A DNA stretch of 64,000 nt from Alviniconcha marisindica (GCA_018857735.1 JABMCL010002720.1:514501-578500); one strand, 5' to 3'; shown: positions 13,193 through 23,970, counted from the stretch's first letter. Notes: generated by a model from the sequence alone, not told the origin. A program made the numbers and translations.

Positions 13193-13859
13193 TTGACTCA
13201 AAGAGAGGGGGGGGGGGGGGGGGGGGGGCAAAGTTAACAAGCCGAAACATCCATCCTAATACATTAAACGGCAGTGACCATTGGTATACATGTATAATGG
13301 CCCACTTCGGGTCAGTCATCAGTTAAGTTCATTCTAGGACCACAAAACGACAGAGGAAAGAGTGGAGGGTTACAACAACGAAAACATCACACACACAAAA
13401 AGCCACCTTGTCAGGACCTCCGTCAGCTACATCTCCTCAACCAAGTCTCTTTTCAGTCTTCTTCATTGTTTTTAACTACACGCAATTTTTGTGCCAACGA
13501 CTTCATCACGAAGTGCGCTGTCTACAGGGAGAGAATCGTCTGAAATGGTGCAGTGCCGTGCATACGGTACCTCGGGTTGCCTCCCATACACCTGCACATT
13601 CGCTGTCCGCTCGAACAGCAGTCATATACTGATATAGTAGACCCGTTTGTCTTCACTGGAATTGAAGAAAACGGACAATAAAACTTCTGAAGGATTTAAA
13701 ATAACAAGTAATATTTTTTTTAAATCTGAATGGCGGTACTGAAAGCGAGGAGCACAAAACAGGAAAAACTGTGGGTGGGGTGGAACTGTGAATAAAGTCA
13801 GTTTTATGTCTTACACCACTTCACCCCAAAAGCCTATCTTCACGCCGCCCCCTCCCCCC

Positions 13860-13903
<44 letters not shown>

Positions 13904-14362
13904 TGACCTGCTTTTGTTTTTGAGTCATCCAATGCAGCCCGTTGCGGTCGTTTTCATGAACAAAAATGTATAAGTTACAACTTAGGCATTGTTCGACTGT
14001 ACATTAATGTCCCAATTATTAGTATACTGCTGTACTACATTGTTCGACTGGACGTTAATATTCAATTATCAGTATACTAGCCCACCCCACCTCAACCTTC
14101 GTTGCAACCCAATAACTCCCATCGACCCATTGATGCCTTTTGCTTCCGAGTGTCAGCGAAGGCAATCTGTTGCACTCGCTTTATTGACAGGGATATAAAG
14201 TTACAACCCGGCGCGGCCATTGTTCGTCTGGTTCGTGTTCGTTCGTTATTCGGGGGGAAAAGTACGGTGATCGGTTGTCCACTCTCTCCCGATGTTCCTG
14301 ACCCCAGAACTTCTTTTTCTTCCTCCACCCACTGTTCCTGCGATGAACTCCTACTATAGGGC
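12671..14362. other. Non-coding; microsatellites and poly-G
   Basis: Contains (TCTG)n/(CT)n at 13133-13192, a 22-nt G-run at 13207-13228 and (CA)21 at 13861-13902. No gene recognised in the rest. Confidence 0.45.
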
Positions 14363-14461
14363 TGGTTGGTTGGTTGAGTGTTGCTTTACGTCCGCAGAAA
14401 CCGTAGGCTTATTAGGGACGGGAGCCCAGGACAGCCACCTCGACTTTCACACAGCTCCTGA
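14363..14461 (-). mobile_element. Short retroposon family C, copy 1
   Basis: On the minus strand this reads CAGGAGCTGTGTGAAAGTCG ... CGTCCCTAATAAGCCTACGG ... GACGTAAAGCAACACTCAAC and ends in a (CCAA)n tail. The same unit with the same left boundary recurs at four other places in the window. The adjacent 14462-14590 contains GACCCTGCACACTTGACAGG then ACGTAAAG, another tail of the same style. Confidence 0.65.
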
Positions 14462-14641
14462 TGTCTGAAGAGTTTTGAAATAGGCACTTGCTTAGGACAG
14501 AGTTTGGCCTGCGGTGACCCTGCACACTTGACAGGACGTAAAGGTCTGGTTACTAAGTAACAAACACTCCAGGCCGTGCTTTCCGGCACCCTTCCTCTAA
14601 ACCGATGCTTGGAGGTCGCTTCCAGGGCCGAGGGGAGTGAC

Positions 14642-14880
14642 TAGCCATACAACAACCAAATAGCGCTCGCTCACTATCGTGGGTATTAAAAATACACGCT
14701 ATGAAAGGATACAGTCACTCATTAAGAATCTCCCCGTCCCTAATAAGCCTTATTGTTTCTGTGGACGTTAAGCACCATGTTTACTTACTTTTATTCAGAA
14801 TCACATGCAACATGAGCTCGAGAACAAAGAATAGCGGTATATATTTATAAAACTGTTAAAAGTGATCAATAATAATAATA
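14642..14880 (+). mobile_element. SINE family A, 5'-truncated copy (interrupted)
   Basis: This segment aligns to the 3' two thirds of the adjacent copy at 14888-15278: TAGCCATACAACAACC here versus CAGCCATGCAACGACC there, then the shared AATAGCG(C/G)TAT block and a (TAA)n-type tail. It lacks the tRNA-like head. It is interrupted at 14731-14796 by a tail fragment of SINE family B flanked by AGAATC. Removing that insert restores collinearity with the neighbour. Confidence 0.7.
14731..14796 (+). mobile_element. SINE family B tail fragment inserted in SINE A
   Basis: The 66-bp insert reads CCCCGTCCCTAATAAGCC ... GTGGACGTTAAGCACCATG then TTTACTTACTTT, the 3' end of family B in sense orientation. 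AGAATC occurs immediately before (14725-14730) and at the end (14797-14802). The neighbouring SINE A copy supplies the uninterrupted site. Confidence 0.72.
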
Positions 14881-14887
14881 ACTAGGT

Positions 14888-15278
14888 TATCTAGGGGCGC
14901 AGGCATAGCTCAGTGGTTAGAGCGTGGGCTCGTGATCGAAAAGCCTCGGGTTCAAGTCCCGGCAGGAGCGGCGGGAAAATTCTCCATGGTCAACTTTTTA
15001 TTTCGGTAACAGCTAAATACGCATGCATCCTACGTATGTGGCTATGCGTGAAGTGACCTGATACGGTTGTGTGGTGTACACAGAATGCGCCGAAACGGCA
15101 GCAGTATCACGTGGCACCAGCCATGCAACGACCGAACAGCGCTGAAAGTACACCACTTCGGTGGATATCGAAAACGATATAGAAACCGACAGTCAGTCAT
15201 TTAGAATCCCATACGCAAGAGCACAGTGAGTCTGCTTGAGAGCGGAGAATAGCGCTATAAAAAAAAGCGATCAACAAC
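14888..15278 (+). mobile_element. SINE family A, full-length tRNA-derived copy
   Basis: The head from 14894 carries an A box (TAGCTCAGTGGTTAGAGC) and a B box (GGTTCAAGTCC, 14949-14959), the internal RNA polymerase III promoter of tRNA-derived SINEs. About 300 bp of tRNA-unrelated body follow, ending AATAGCGCTATAAAAAAAAGCG and an A-rich tail. AACTAGGT lies at both ends (14880-14887 and 15279-15286) as a likely target-site duplication, so it probably inserted into the tail of the copy just upstream. The acceptor stem does not pair, so this is not a functional tRNA gene. Confidence 0.75.
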
Positions 15279-15582
15279 AACTAGGTACGTAGCAAATCAC
15301 CCTGGTCCCCAACTCTTGTGCAGTGTGGGCAGCGGGTCCAGCTAAGTGCACGGGGATTTGCCTTCCTATACGTCATCCGTGGTAATTAATGTTGAGTCTA
15401 AGTTTTCTTTAGGACACTGTCAGAATTCATGAGGTTGTGAAAGTCTGGTGTTGTAATGACAGCCCCTCTGTTGTTGTGCATTTTGGGAGGGTGGGTGGGA
15501 GTGGGGGCGGCATTTAGAGACAGCATTGTGGCGTCATTCACCATCTCGTCCGATCAAACATGATTATTTTTCTGTGTTTTAG

Positions 15583-15647
15583 GGGACCCTGCCAACATCC
15601 CTGGTGCCACCTCGGACCCCTACAAGACCCTCTTCGTCGCCAGAATT
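15583..15647 (+). CDS. SNRNP70: Internal exon of U1 snRNP 70 kDa protein (U1-70K)
   Basis: U1-70K binds stem-loop I of U1 snRNA through one RNA-recognition motif and helps U1 snRNP define 5' splice sites in the nucleus. The sequence shows a pyrimidine-rich tract and TTTTAG acceptor (to 15582), a 65-bp open segment and a GTGAGT donor (15648-15653). Starting with two bases that complete a TGG codon if the preceding exon ends in T, it reads DPANIPGATSD then PYKTLFVARI. This matches the family's linker before the RRM (WDP..P....D.(F/Y)KTLFVAR) and its RNP2 strand, LFVAR(V/I). The next exon should begin NYDT and was not found downstream; the preceding arginine/glutamate-rich exon was not found upstream. 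The U11/U12 35K protein also has TLFVARL but lacks the DP..P..SDPYK context, so U1-70K is preferred. It could still be a displaced exon or processed fragment, but intact splice sites argue for a real exon. Confidence 0.85.
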
Positions 15648-16159
15648 GTGAGTACTCCTCTCTTCATGCTTCTACTCCTTTGACTTTATACTTAGGGTTT
15701 AACTCGAGGTTTAACCCCCCCCCCCCCCCCCCCACCCCGCACACACACACACAAAAAAAAAAAAAAAAAGTTTATAAAAAATAGAATAAAGTCTCTTGAG
15801 AAGTCCACGAAATTCGTCAAAAAAACCCTGTGTGAACCAGCATAAAACTTAAAAGCACTAAACTCATGGTTCTCACTCAGAATGGACGAGTTTGAAAGTG
15901 TAGCGGCTGGGGTAGAGAAAGGAGCTCTGAGCAGGACTGCAAACGCCTGTGAGAGTGTATCTCAGTCTGAATAGACCCTTCGTGGTCTTTTACCAGAGGT
16001 GTAGGGGAGTAGGAACTTCAAGGCCTTGACTAAGCAAGAGTAAGAACGCGTCTAGTGTCTACAGTCAAGTATTGCGCCCTTAAAGAACGCGCGGTAGTTA
16101 GTAGGTTACACTACAGTGTCTCGCTTTGGAAATACACTGAGGGGCGCTCTCCCACATAT
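15648..16159 (+). other. Intron following the U1-70K exon (start)
   Basis: Begins with the GTGAGT donor. Contains a poly-C/CA/poly-A compound at 15716-15770. No exon recognised. Confidence 0.6.
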
Positions 16160-16304
16160 CGGAAACTGAGTGTGATCAGAACTAGACAGAACGGAAACTG
16201 AGTGTGATCAGAACTAGACAGAACGGAAACTGAGTGTGATCAGAACTAGACAGAACGGAAACTGAGTGTGATCAGAACTAGGCCGAACGGAAACTGACAG
16301 AACG
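16160..16304. repeat. 32-bp minisatellite, four near-identical copies
   Basis: Unit CGGAAACTGAGTGTGATCAG then AACTAGACAGAA. Three copies are identical, the fourth differs near its end, and a partial copy follows. It lies about 510 bp inside the intron after the U1-70K exon. Confidence 0.95.
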
Positions 16305-16764
16305 GCCCTGTTCTGCTCTGCTTCCGCAAAACAAAGAGATCAAAGAGCAGGAGAACCAATGAGTTTAACAAACGGCATCAATTTTTTTTAAACGATTATT
16401 AAAGGTTAAGGTCGGTAACCGACAGTAAAACTGACTGCTAGTGGTGCAGCAGATTGAATCATTTACATTTTTTCTCTATCGTCGTCCTCTTCCAACCCCC
16501 CCCCCCCCCCCCCCCCTTCCCTCCTTGTGTGTGTGTGGAGGTCCCCCCTGCCACCCCCGCTCACACTAGGTGTAAATGTCACGTGGATAGTCTGCAATCA
16601 CTTGTGGTGATTATCATAGATATTATTTTATCATGCATCGTAATAAACCCAATGAAACTGTAAAACATTGTACATACTTTTACGTGTGTAACGTTGTCCG
16701 CGTGCATTGTACAATGCTACTCACCCCACCCACCCCCACCCCACCCGTTCCCCTCATTGCCCCT

Positions 16765-16765
<1 letters not shown>

Positions 16766-16802
<37 letters not shown>

Positions 16803-16808
16803 CACCAA

Positions 16809-16867
<59 letters not shown>
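16766..16867. repeat. Compound (CT)n / (CA)n microsatellite
   Basis: (CT)n at 16772-16796 is followed by (CA)29 from 16810. Open frames here are artefacts. Confidence 0.9.
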
Positions 16868-16870
<3 letters not shown>

Positions 16871-19170
16871 TGTCTACGATCACGCACGCACTGATTGTTG
16901 AAGCACGAAGCAGAGCAACAAACAAAAAAACAAGGTAAGTTTCTCCCCCTCCCCCCATTCCCCCGCTTCACCGCGATTAAGGAATGAATGATTACCTGTT
17001 GATCTTGTTACTGGTTTTGTGCAAGTTTTTGTTTTGTTTTCCCCCCATTCCGTCATTTGTATTTTCGTGGATGATTTCATTGCAGTGTTTTTATCTTTCT
17101 CCTCTTCTATGAATCTTGCCAAATCATCACAGTTTTCCTGATTGCTGGAGAAAAAAAATTCTCTTTTTTCTGTAAGTTTAGGTTGACACTGACCTTTAGA
17201 GACCTTGTAATTTTATGCTGATTAATGTCCTTATTGGGCAGATGCTGCAATACTAGTCAGTGACCTGATGTGCCAGTCACTGGCCTAGTAGGCCATGCTA
17301 GTCACTATATGTGTCTACTTTTTGCGAGTGTTGCGTTGCTTGCCTGATTTAATTACCTAGTAGTCAGCAGGGAACAGGTGGGCGATCGCGCTGTGTAGGT
17401 TACTTCAACTTCATTCGTTTGTTGTCCTCACTAGGACAGTTTCTTCACGGAAATTGTTAATCACAGCTGAGTGTTACTCCTTTTTAGGATCGCTGGAGCA
17501 AGATGGGATTGGGAAACAAGCTCGCATAGACTTAGTAATAGTATAAATGTCTGTCTCTCTAAGTATTCCATTATTCGTCGAAGAAAAAGCACAGAAAAAG
17601 AAACTGCACAGGTGCGCAGGAAACTGGAATGAAAGTAAAATAGAGAGGGGGGGGGGGGGGGGGAGACAAAAACATGTTATATCAAATTCAGACATCATTA
17701 CCTGAGAGTTAAGTGCCTACGTTTAATATGCGTCGTCCCCACATCGGTTTCACATTCATGGAATCTACTTCGGTGCAGTGGCTTGGCTTACGATTGCTGG
17801 GTGTCGTTTTACCGTAACCCGAGCACTGATCATACAAAGGACGCTTTCAGCTTTTTGCGTTGATGAAGTAGGGCCGGAAGCATCGGTCCGTTTTCCATCT
17901 TGTGTATCGCCATTTTTGTCCAGTGAAAAGAGAAGGAGGGTGCTACGATGACTGCAGTTTGTGCATCGTTGTCGACTGATGGTGCAGTAAGCACGTTAAC
18001 ACGGCGTTCGTGTTTTTCTGTACTGACTCGTTACACGCAGCGTACGTCCGCCTGAGATCGGCTAATGGCTGAAACATTAGGGAGGACATGAGCGGGCTAT
18101 TAGTAGTAATATGCGAGTTTACATGGTGACTCGATGGAAGGTGTGTGTGTGTGGGGGGGGGGGTGAGGATTATATATTTATGCTGCTCGAAAAACAGAAG
18201 GGGAGGCGAGACGAAGGAAAGTAAAGAAAGAGAAGCAAACTGGAAGAGTAAAACCACAAGGAAGTGTCGTCATTTCAGCTTTGAACGCCGAGCGCCTGTT
18301 TCAGCCTCCTGTAACTTGCACGGCAATGTGTCAGTAGTCCGAAGCGACAGAGAGTGACTGATGAGTAGCAAGGAGCCCTCCAGAGGGCAGAAAGTTTCAA
18401 TTACCTTCAAACAAAATAAGCTTGGCGGGGTAATCGATCGCATGCGTACTTAAAAAAGGGTGAATTGTTGGCGTTATATCTGTCTCTGGCTGCAGAAGGG
18501 TTCATTACAGGAGCCCTCATCCCAAATGATCGAGGGTCCTTGAGAGAGAGAGAGAGAGAGAGAGAGTCTTTAAAGTTGGCTAAGCTTTTTTTGGTCAGAT
18601 TTTCTACACAGAATCGTTGACGATGGAGCAGGGCTGAACGAGCACATGCATCTGTTTCATTAGAACACACACAAAACATACACCCTCGCGCGCCCGTGCT
18701 CTCTTTCTCACAGCTCACCCTCATCCCCCTCCCCCTCCCGCACACACACTTCTCCCCACACTTTCTGTTGTTTTGCCTGTTGTTATTGTTTACCCCCCTC
18801 CCCTTGGAGACGGCCACAGTTCAGCTGAGTGCGGCAAACGTACTCATAGGTGCATGTGACAACAGCCAAACACTATTAGCCCACTTTGTTTGTTGACGTC
18901 TGTTAATATGTGAACGGAAGACAACAGAAGTGGTGGTCCGATGCCACATACATTAAGTCACTTGTTTGATCGGTAGTTGTGCAGTCAACTTTACGCTCTT
19001 TCACTGACTGGGGGGGGGGGGGGGGGGTCGCAGCAGAACGACAGACAAGAGATTTTCGGTGCTGAGACAGAGTCTTGATGACAAATCACTATTCAGTATT
19101 GGTATTACGTGCATAACGAGTGCTGGGGTCAAGAAAATTTGACCTCAAGGAACTTGTGTTTCTCGAATGT
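16868..19170. other. Non-coding, no gene recognised
   Basis: CAAGGTAAGT at 16930 and TTTTTAGGATCGCTGG near 17484 resemble splice sites, but neither belongs to a convincing exon. Holds G-runs near 17647 and at 19010-19027, and (GA)n at 18543-18566. Confidence 0.45.
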
Positions 19171-19512
19171 ACCAGGCGTGTGGCGATACGAAACAAGGTG
19201 TCGGTTATACCTGGCGTGTGGCGATACGAAACAAGGTGTCGGTTATACCTGGCGTGTGGCCATACGAAACAAGGTGTCGGTTATACCTGGCGTGTGGCTA
19301 TACGAAACAAGATGTTGGTGTATGCCTGGCGTGTGGCGATACGAAACAAGATGTTGGTGTATACCTGGCGTGTGGCGATACGAAACAAGATGTTGGTGTA
19401 TACCTGGCGTGTGGCGATACGAAACAAGATGTTGGTGTATACCTGGCGTGTGGCGATACGAAACAAGATGTTGGTGTATACCTGGCGTGTGGCGATACGA
19501 AACATGGTGTTG
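19171..19512. repeat. 38/39-bp minisatellite, nine copies
   Basis: Core TACCTGGCGTGTGGCGATAC then GAAACAA. The first units are 38 bp (GGTGTCGGTTA) and later units 39 bp (GATGTTGGTGTA). The 39-bp part is a multiple of three and has no stop in several frames on both strands, giving spurious frames of 86-157 codons. Confidence 0.95.
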
Positions 19513-21399
19513 AGGCGACGTGGTAGCAGCAACATCCAGTCCTCTCTCTTTTCCGCACTTGGGCAGGAAGGAAGGGTTCCAGTCCTTGGGTGACTCACTC
19601 TCAACCACCTCGAAAAGCCGCACACGCTGTCCTCCGCGCCCAAAGAATATAGTTAAAGCTCCGATCACTCGTGCCGGTAGTTAGGAGCAACGCCCATACA
19701 CACAGACACATACACACGAACGTTAGTAGCGCGATACGGCCAACACTGAGCAGTGTTTATCCCCAAAAGGTCCTGGTCGTAGTTCGCACCGAGAGTCTAG
19801 ATGCAGTGATGTACATTTAAGTCAACAATATGACTCGAGACAGTCTTTGCTGTGCCTTGGTTTCTCGCTGTCAACTCTAATATTCAGGTCGGTATTTTCA
19901 ATGCACTAAGTATCGCCCAGGGGTTGTCGGGTGGTTCTTCGCACTCAGACAAAGACGGTGGCTTTTGCAAGCTTGCTGGCGGCTTCCAGGCTGCAGCGTA
20001 TCGGGTCTGAGTGGTTGCTTGACTGATTCCACCTGCAGAGGCTTGTCTCCCACTGTGGGGTCCTCTCAACTTCTCCCGGTGTCTTTTGCGCTCTCGAGAA
20101 GGAGCTGATGTCGAAGGCTCTTTTGTAGTTATTGCACAGAGTAGAAGAGCGGTTGTTGTACTTGTAGCAGCTAGGACTTGTACTGCGTGCATTTATTGGT
20201 TGGCAAGCACATCGTGGAGTTGGCGGCTGCCACACTGCATCAGCCGAAGGTTTGCGACTGTAATCACAAACAAAACACGGTTCTTTCCCCCTTTTACACT
20301 GGCTGAACAGTAAACGACAGTATGCTGTTGTTTTTTGTGGAGTTTTCGGCAGGCCAACTACACGGCGACAGTGCGAACTGGAGGAGCAGTTGGTCGTTGT
20401 TTCTAGCTGTATGTAGGCAGAACTGTGACCAACATTAATACGTACTGATTCCACACGGCTAACTCGCTTTAGTGGTTTGAAGTCTCCGCCGTTGGGAAGA
20501 GAAGCGACCAGGAGGGAAGGCCGGATGTGGTGAGTATGAAACTGTGACCCGGGACAGCTGCAGTGGGTTCAGCAGTCAACACCGGCAGTCAGCTAGGCTC
20601 CGTTCACTGTCAGTGTCACCGTGTCATGTTAGTCCATAGTTGATGTAGGTGGTTATCCCGTTAGCAGCGCGGGTGTCGCCATAATACGTCTGGGGACTCC
20701 ACACACGGTGTTTGTCCCCCACAGCTGACACAGCCAGTTGATGAGTTGTGTCTCTTCACATTCGCTTGCTGGTCGCACGCTCTCGAGAGAGGAGCAGAAG
20801 CCCACAGTTGTAATTGTCGAATTGGTCTTTGTGTCAGTTTTCCAGTTTGCCAGAATGTCATTTTTTTAATTTTTTTTAAATTGTGGATGTTATACACATA
20901 AGGGCAAGGTTAGGTCTTTTTCCGCGCTACGTTTTTACAACACTCTCTGAGTGTACTAACAAACAGCACTGTTTTGTTTTTATCTGGTCTGGTTTTCATG
21001 CCTGACGGTCATGGGTTTCTGCACATACTTTTGTTGCATTTAATGGCACTCGGCACGGCAGTGGGTCGATACCACTACAAAAGTTGGACAGCGTTATACG
21101 TTACAATAAAACGCAAGTTCGGTAGCGCCCCATTCCTAGCTGGAAAAGAGAAAGAAGTGCAACATGTGTGCGTGCAGCTCGTTGGTAACCGCTGCTGTTG
21201 CCTCCTCCTCCTCTTTGATTATTATCGTCATTTTCTGGAAGCGTAGGAGGACGAGGTGTAAGCGTCACCGTGTTGATCATTTGTTCTCCATTAGACGCGG
21301 CTCGTGTGTCCGATGATGAACTGGTCGCTTTTGTCGCCAGCCCCTTTTTCGTTTCTGTTCCTCCCGCTGACGTCTAGTCCCCAGACAGCAGGCGAACTG
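19513..21399. other. Unique non-coding sequence
   Basis: No gene, RNA gene or repeat was recognised. Open frames overlap on both strands without splice-site support. Confidence 0.4.
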
Positions 21400-21409
21400 A
21401 GTAGCCTGT

Positions 21410-21503
21410 TGAAGCGTTGCTTTACGTCCACAGAAACCGTAGGTTTATTGGGGATGGGAACCCAGGACGTCCACCTCGACTTTCACACAGCTCCTGAGCT
21501 CTC
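21410..21503 (-). mobile_element. Short retroposon family C, copy 2 with TSD
   Basis: This 94-bp copy is flanked by a perfect 10-bp direct repeat, AGTAGCCTGT (21400-21409 and 21504-21513), the signature of target-primed insertion. Its ends coincide with those of the other family C copies, so the unit moves as a piece of about 90 nt rather than as a random truncation. Confidence 0.75.
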
Positions 21504-21513
21504 AGTAGCCTGT

Positions 21514-22351
21514 CGGGGTCAAGACGTTTATATACCCCATCTTGTCAGATTTTTTCTTTTTTTCTTTTCTTATTTTGTTTCTGTGTTGACGCTAAAGACG
21601 TAGACGTTCACTGGTTGGCTGGGCGTAAAAAAGCAAGTTACTTACGTAAACGTTCTCTCCCCGTCTGTGTCTGTGGGTACTTATTTACCTACGGGTTTGA
21701 TCAGATTCCTTGTGTGCTTTTTGGTGTCGTCAACCACCGTCGTGTGCCCGCTTTGGTTTAATGTCTTCCGGACACCTCCCACGCAATTCCCACCCCCACA
21801 CCCCTTGTTTTCTTTCTTCTTTTCTCCCCGCTGTCTTCAGCCACCTCCCCCACAATTTGGGCACTTTCTAGGCTTCCGCTGTCATCAGCCACCATCGAAG
21901 TACTTTCCAGTGTTTCAGCTCTGCGGTCACCTGCCTGGTAAGTTTTGCATGTGAATCCCAGGTGTGTGCTTCGTGCAGCACAGACCAACGGCAACGATCA
22001 AGCCACGGAAAAGATTCTGTCGTCACTCTCTGTCTGTCTTGTAACTGTCGCTCCAGTCATCTGACCACACTCCCAGCATCGCTTTCCGGCACCTTCCTCC
22101 AGACTGTGCCGGAACTGGTCACGCCACCGAAGGGGCACTCTTTATCTCCGCGCAGCTGTCCCGCGACGCTGTCAGCGCCCTCCGACAGGTTTGGGTACTA
22201 ATAAGACTGGAAGCAACATAGCGTCCAAGCACGAACGTAAGCATGATGCACGTCTACCCCGGATAAAAAGAAGGAGAAGAGAGAGAAAAGAAAAAAGTTC
22301 CGTCTCCAGTCAGACGATTTTGGTTTTATTTGTCGTAGGCAACGTGGGCAG
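21514..22351. other. Unique sequence with a weak exon-like interval
   Basis: A pyrimidine-rich acceptor before 21841 and a GTAAGT donor at 21938 bracket about 97 bp. The interval is itself an imperfect duplication (CTGTCTTCAGCCACC / CTGTCATCAGCCACC), so it is not called as an exon. Confidence 0.35.
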
Positions 22352-22411
22352 TTATAATAATAATAGAGAATTTATAGAGCGCTTTCGGAGACTCAAAGCG
22401 CATTGCAACTT
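22352..22411 (-). mobile_element. Retroposon 3'-end fragment, second copy
   Basis: ATAATAATAATAGAGAATTT then ATAGAGCGCTTTCGGAGACT and CAAAGCGCATTGCAACTT show the same terminus as 8158-8240, including the paired AGCGC ... CAAAGCGC elements. Confidence 0.45.
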
Positions 22412-22612
22412 AAAGAAAAACATGCAACACGCAAATACCCATTATATATATAATACAAGTCAATGGTATATAAACAAACAAAACATACAAAAATTAATAA
22501 ACATTAAAAGAAAAGCCTGATATAATTTGATTTGTCTACTACAAACTTATTGCCATTTGAGCACCAACGAAAAATGTCCGTTAGCTAACAGTTTTTTTTG
22601 TTTTGTTTTTAG

Positions 22613-22688
22613 ACCTATGGCGTGATCAATTATGGCAATGGTTGGAGGAAGGATGTCGTAAACCAGTGCTTGGAGTTGTTATCTACCG
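22613..22688 (+). CDS. Candidate short exon after a strong T-rich acceptor
   Basis: GTTTTTTTTGTTTTGTTTTTAG ends at 22612, one of the best acceptor tracts in the window. The following 76 bp are open in two frames, reading TYGVINYGNGWRKDVVNQCL or LWRDQLWQWLEEGCRKPVLG, up to a weak donor (GTGTGC at 22689). An earlier donor (GTAAAC near 22658) is possible. Neither reading matches a family I know. It ends about 50 bp before a minisatellite. Low confidence because the donor is poor and the better frame cannot be decided. Confidence 0.18.
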
Positions 22689-22734
22689 GTGTGCAGCGGC
22701 TCTCTCATATAATATATAGTGCCATAGCCAGAGT

Positions 22735-23085
22735 AGCACGGTTTCTGCGGTATCCGAACCAGAGGAACTCAGGTAGACAGTAGCACAGTTTGTGTGGTAT
22801 CCGAACCAGAGGAATTCCGACAGACTTTAGCACAGTTTCAGCAGTATCCGAACTAGAGGAATTCTGGTAGATAGTTTCACAGTTTGTGTGGAATTCTGGT
22901 AGATAGTTTCACAGTTTGTGTGGTATCCGAACCAGAGGAATTCTGTTAGACAGTAGCACAGTTTGACCAGTATCCGAATCAGAGGAATTCTGATAGACAG
23001 TAACGAAGTTTGTGTGGTATCGGAACCAGCAGGAATTCTGGTAGACAGCACAGTTTCAGCAGTATCCGAACCAGAGAAATTGCGA
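22735..23085. repeat. Minisatellite, about 47-bp unit, 7-8 copies
   Basis: Unit AGCACAGTTTGTGTGGTATC then CGAACCAGAGGAATTCTGGT. GTGTGG and CAGCAG variants alternate irregularly. One unit is truncated near 22890. Confidence 0.9.
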
Positions 23086-23544
23086 TCAAAAAGCTCATAA
23101 TGCCGTGACTCTTGATGTGATTACAGATCCGCGGCGAGACATAGCACGCGATGACACCACACGGCTGCGGTTACTGTCGGCGGCCACAGCCTAAGGCAAA
23201 TTAGCGGCAACTGCTTTTGCTTTGATGGCGTGACACAGTACAACTCATGCCGGAACTGCCAGGGGCTCTGATGGTGGTGTCAGTGTGGGGAGGGGGTACC
23301 TCGCGCTGTCACTGGACGGGGGGGGTACCCGTCGGGGTGTCGACGTAATAACTGTGATGATCGACGCCAAATTAATCCTATGCGAGGTTTTGTTGTTGCC
23401 TCGCTTTGTCCCTGGACAGGACAGTTAAATCTGTGTATGATTTATTCTGTCCACGTTGAGACCTCAGTCAAGCAGTACCGATGAAGACAAGAGCGGCAAC
23501 TGGCTGCTGGTACTATAGGGTTTCATAAATATCAGCCAGTGGTC
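23086..23544. other. Non-coding, nothing recognised
   Basis: Unique sequence with short G-runs near 23285-23330. CTGGACAGGACAGTTAAATC near 23412 weakly recalls a retroposon tail. Confidence 0.4.
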
Positions 23545-23945
23545 CACACGTACTGGGCGCTGCGACACTTTCTGTATCAGTCTCTGGTCCAGGACTCGAG
23601 TGTCTCTTTATACAACCAGTAGTCCACACATACTGAGAACTGTATCAGTTTCTGGTCAGCACTCGACTGTCTCTTTATACAACCAGTAGTCCACACGTAC
23701 TGAGAACTGTATCAGTTTCTGGTCAGTACTCGACTGTCTCTTTATACAACCAGTAGTCCACACGTACTGAGAACTGTATCAGTTTCTGGTCAACACGCGA
23801 CTGTTTCTTTACACAACCAGTAGTCCACACGTACTGAGAACTGTATCAGTTTCTGGTCAGCACTCGACTGTCGCTTTATACAACGTATTGAGCAATGTAT
23901 CAACCTCTGCTCAGTACTCGACTCTTTATACAACCAGTAGTCCAC
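23545..23945. repeat. 67-bp minisatellite, 5-6 copies
   Basis: Unit CTCTTTATACAACCAGTAGT, CCACACGTACTGAGAACTGT, ATCAGTTTCTGGTCAGCACT, CGACTGT. The middle copies are nearly identical and the ends diverge. Terminated by retroposon C copy 3. Confidence 0.93.
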
Positions 23946-23970
23946 TTGCACAGGGTACTGCGCGAGTTCC

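Noticed and set aside
14894..14968. tRNA gene
   Set aside because: A and B boxes and a fair T-arm are present, but the acceptor stem does not pair, the anticodon loop is abnormal, and the sequence continues into a SINE body with a neighbouring copy.
16925..16938. Donor CAAGGTAAGT as the end of an exon
   Set aside because: The sequence before it is a CA microsatellite and an A-rich stretch with no coding character.
17484..17540. Exon starting GATCGCTGGAGCAAGATGGG after TTTTTAG
   Set aside because: Only 13-18 codons before stops in the open frames and no usable donor.
19171..19512. CRISPR array
   Set aside because: Units are contiguous with no unique spacers, and the setting is eukaryotic; it is a minisatellite.
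21841..21937. Exon between a pyrimidine-rich acceptor and a GTAAGT donor
   Set aside because: The interval is an internal duplication (CTGTCTTCAGCCACC / CTGTCATCAGCCACC) with a low-complexity peptide; splice-like sites alone are not enough.
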